Positions 5,699 to 6,188 of a stretch of DNA of 6,188 bases are shown here, piece by piece (the stretch's first letter is position 1; every line of letters starts with the position of its first letter). The stretch lies in the NCBI GenBank assembly GCA_000405345.1, contig ASPC01000003.1:1-6188 (forward strand), in the 5' to 3' direction. The position numbers were made by a program, and so were the translations under genes. Under the pieces are notes generated by a model, which was given only the letters and a program-made list of their open reading frames with translations, made no database searches and was not told where the DNA came from. Origin of the DNA: Atribacteria bacterium SCGC AAA255-N14 (GTDB lineage Bacteria; Atribacterota; JS1; SB-45; 34-128).

Positions 5699-6188
5699 AT
5701 TGAGAATGAAAGACTGGGAAATAGAATCCGCAAACTACGTATTTCTAAGGGTGTAAACCTTACTGCTTTTGCTAAAAAGATAGGTAAAACTCCCAGTTAT
5801 TTAAGCCAGGTGGAGCGAGGGATGGCTTCCCCATCGATTATGGCTTTAAGAGAGATAGCCAAAGCTTTAAATGTACCAATGTTTTATTTCTTAATTGATG
5901 ATAAAAAACAAAGCGTAATAGTAAGAAAAAATAAACGCAGAGTTTTAAAATTTCCTAAATCTCATCTGACCTATGAATTGCTCTCCCCTGATGTGAGTCA
6001 CCGAATTCAGATGATCAGAACCCGGATAGAGGTAGGAGCAAGTAGCTGCAGCAAACCTCTATCCCACGAAGATGAAGAATGTACTCTGGTGATGGAAGGA
6101 AAAATGGAAATTAAAATTGGGGATGAATTTTTCATATTGGAAGAGGGCGATAGTATCTATTACATTGCGAGCATTCCCCATAAAATCA
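5693..6188 (+). CDS. XRE-family transcriptional regulator with C-terminal cupin domain (3' end outside window)
   Basis: This is a DNA-binding one-component regulator; 165 residues are visible and the frame runs off the window end. Residues about 8-68 form an XRE helix-turn-helix: LGNRIRKLRISKGVNLTAFAKKIG, then the recognition-helix region TPSYLSQVERGMASPSI and LREIAKALNVPMFYFL. A linker is followed by a cupin_2 fold from about 105: the block S-H-E-D-E-E (H125, E129), EGKMEIKIGDE, LEEGDSIYY and IPH (H163). Three of the four usual cupin metal ligands are present; the first His is Leu123. Full-length relatives have about 180-190 residues, so only some 15-25 should be missing. The start is ATG 5693 or 5696. 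Such proteins usually bind a small effector through the cupin and control adjacent catabolic or transport genes and themselves; control of the transporter-hydrolase set is inference. It looks less AT-rich than the upstream genes. Confidence 0.92.
   Translation, partial: MMIENERLGNRIRKLRISKGVNLTAFAKKIGKTPSYLSQVERGMASPSIMALREIAKALNVPMFYFLIDDKKQSVIVRKNKRRVLKFPKSHLTYELLSPDVSHRIQMIRTRIEVGASSCSKPLSHEDEECTLVMEGKMEIKIGDEFFILEEGDSIYYIASIPHKI

Overview
The window is AT-rich (by eye roughly one third G+C), with purine-rich Shine-Dalgarno sites (AAGGAAG, GGAGG) 7-10 nt before ATG starts and all recognisable genes on the + strand. That fits a low-G+C anaerobic Firmicute (Clostridia-like) or a similarly AT-rich lineage such as Atribacterota; the sequence alone does not settle the taxon.

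Positions 1-2899 hold a branched-chain-amino-acid-type (HAAT family) ABC transporter in the order livG (3' part only), livF, livM, livH. The two permease genes look intact. Both ATPase genes look damaged as read: livF carries a one-base insertion in an A-run just after its LSGGE signature, and livG has no in-frame signature motif, with about 23 nt too much DNA between where the signature should be and Walker B. This is either real decay or indels in the assembly. No periplasmic/lipoprotein solute-binding subunit is present in the window.

A 183-nt AT-rich gap with a perfect 12-bp inverted repeat separates the transporter from two closely spaced genes: a UPF0261/Tm-1-like protein (3083-4333) and a nitrilase-superfamily carbon-nitrogen hydrolase with an intact Glu-Lys-Cys triad (4373-5173). 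Together with the transporter they suggest uptake and hydrolysis of an amide- or carbamoyl-type compound; the substrate is inference.

Positions 5174-5692 are non-coding. They contain a weak terminator-like element, a hairpin at 5314-5342, a 12-bp palindrome, a pair of inverted, covarying palindromic units at 5375-5431 that look like a dispersed repeat, then a very AT-rich stretch with candidate promoter and operator dyads. The window ends inside an XRE-type regulator with a C-terminal cupin domain (5693 to beyond 6188), a class of one-component regulators that often senses small metabolites. Just before it lies a four-codon minicistron with the better-placed Shine-Dalgarno site.
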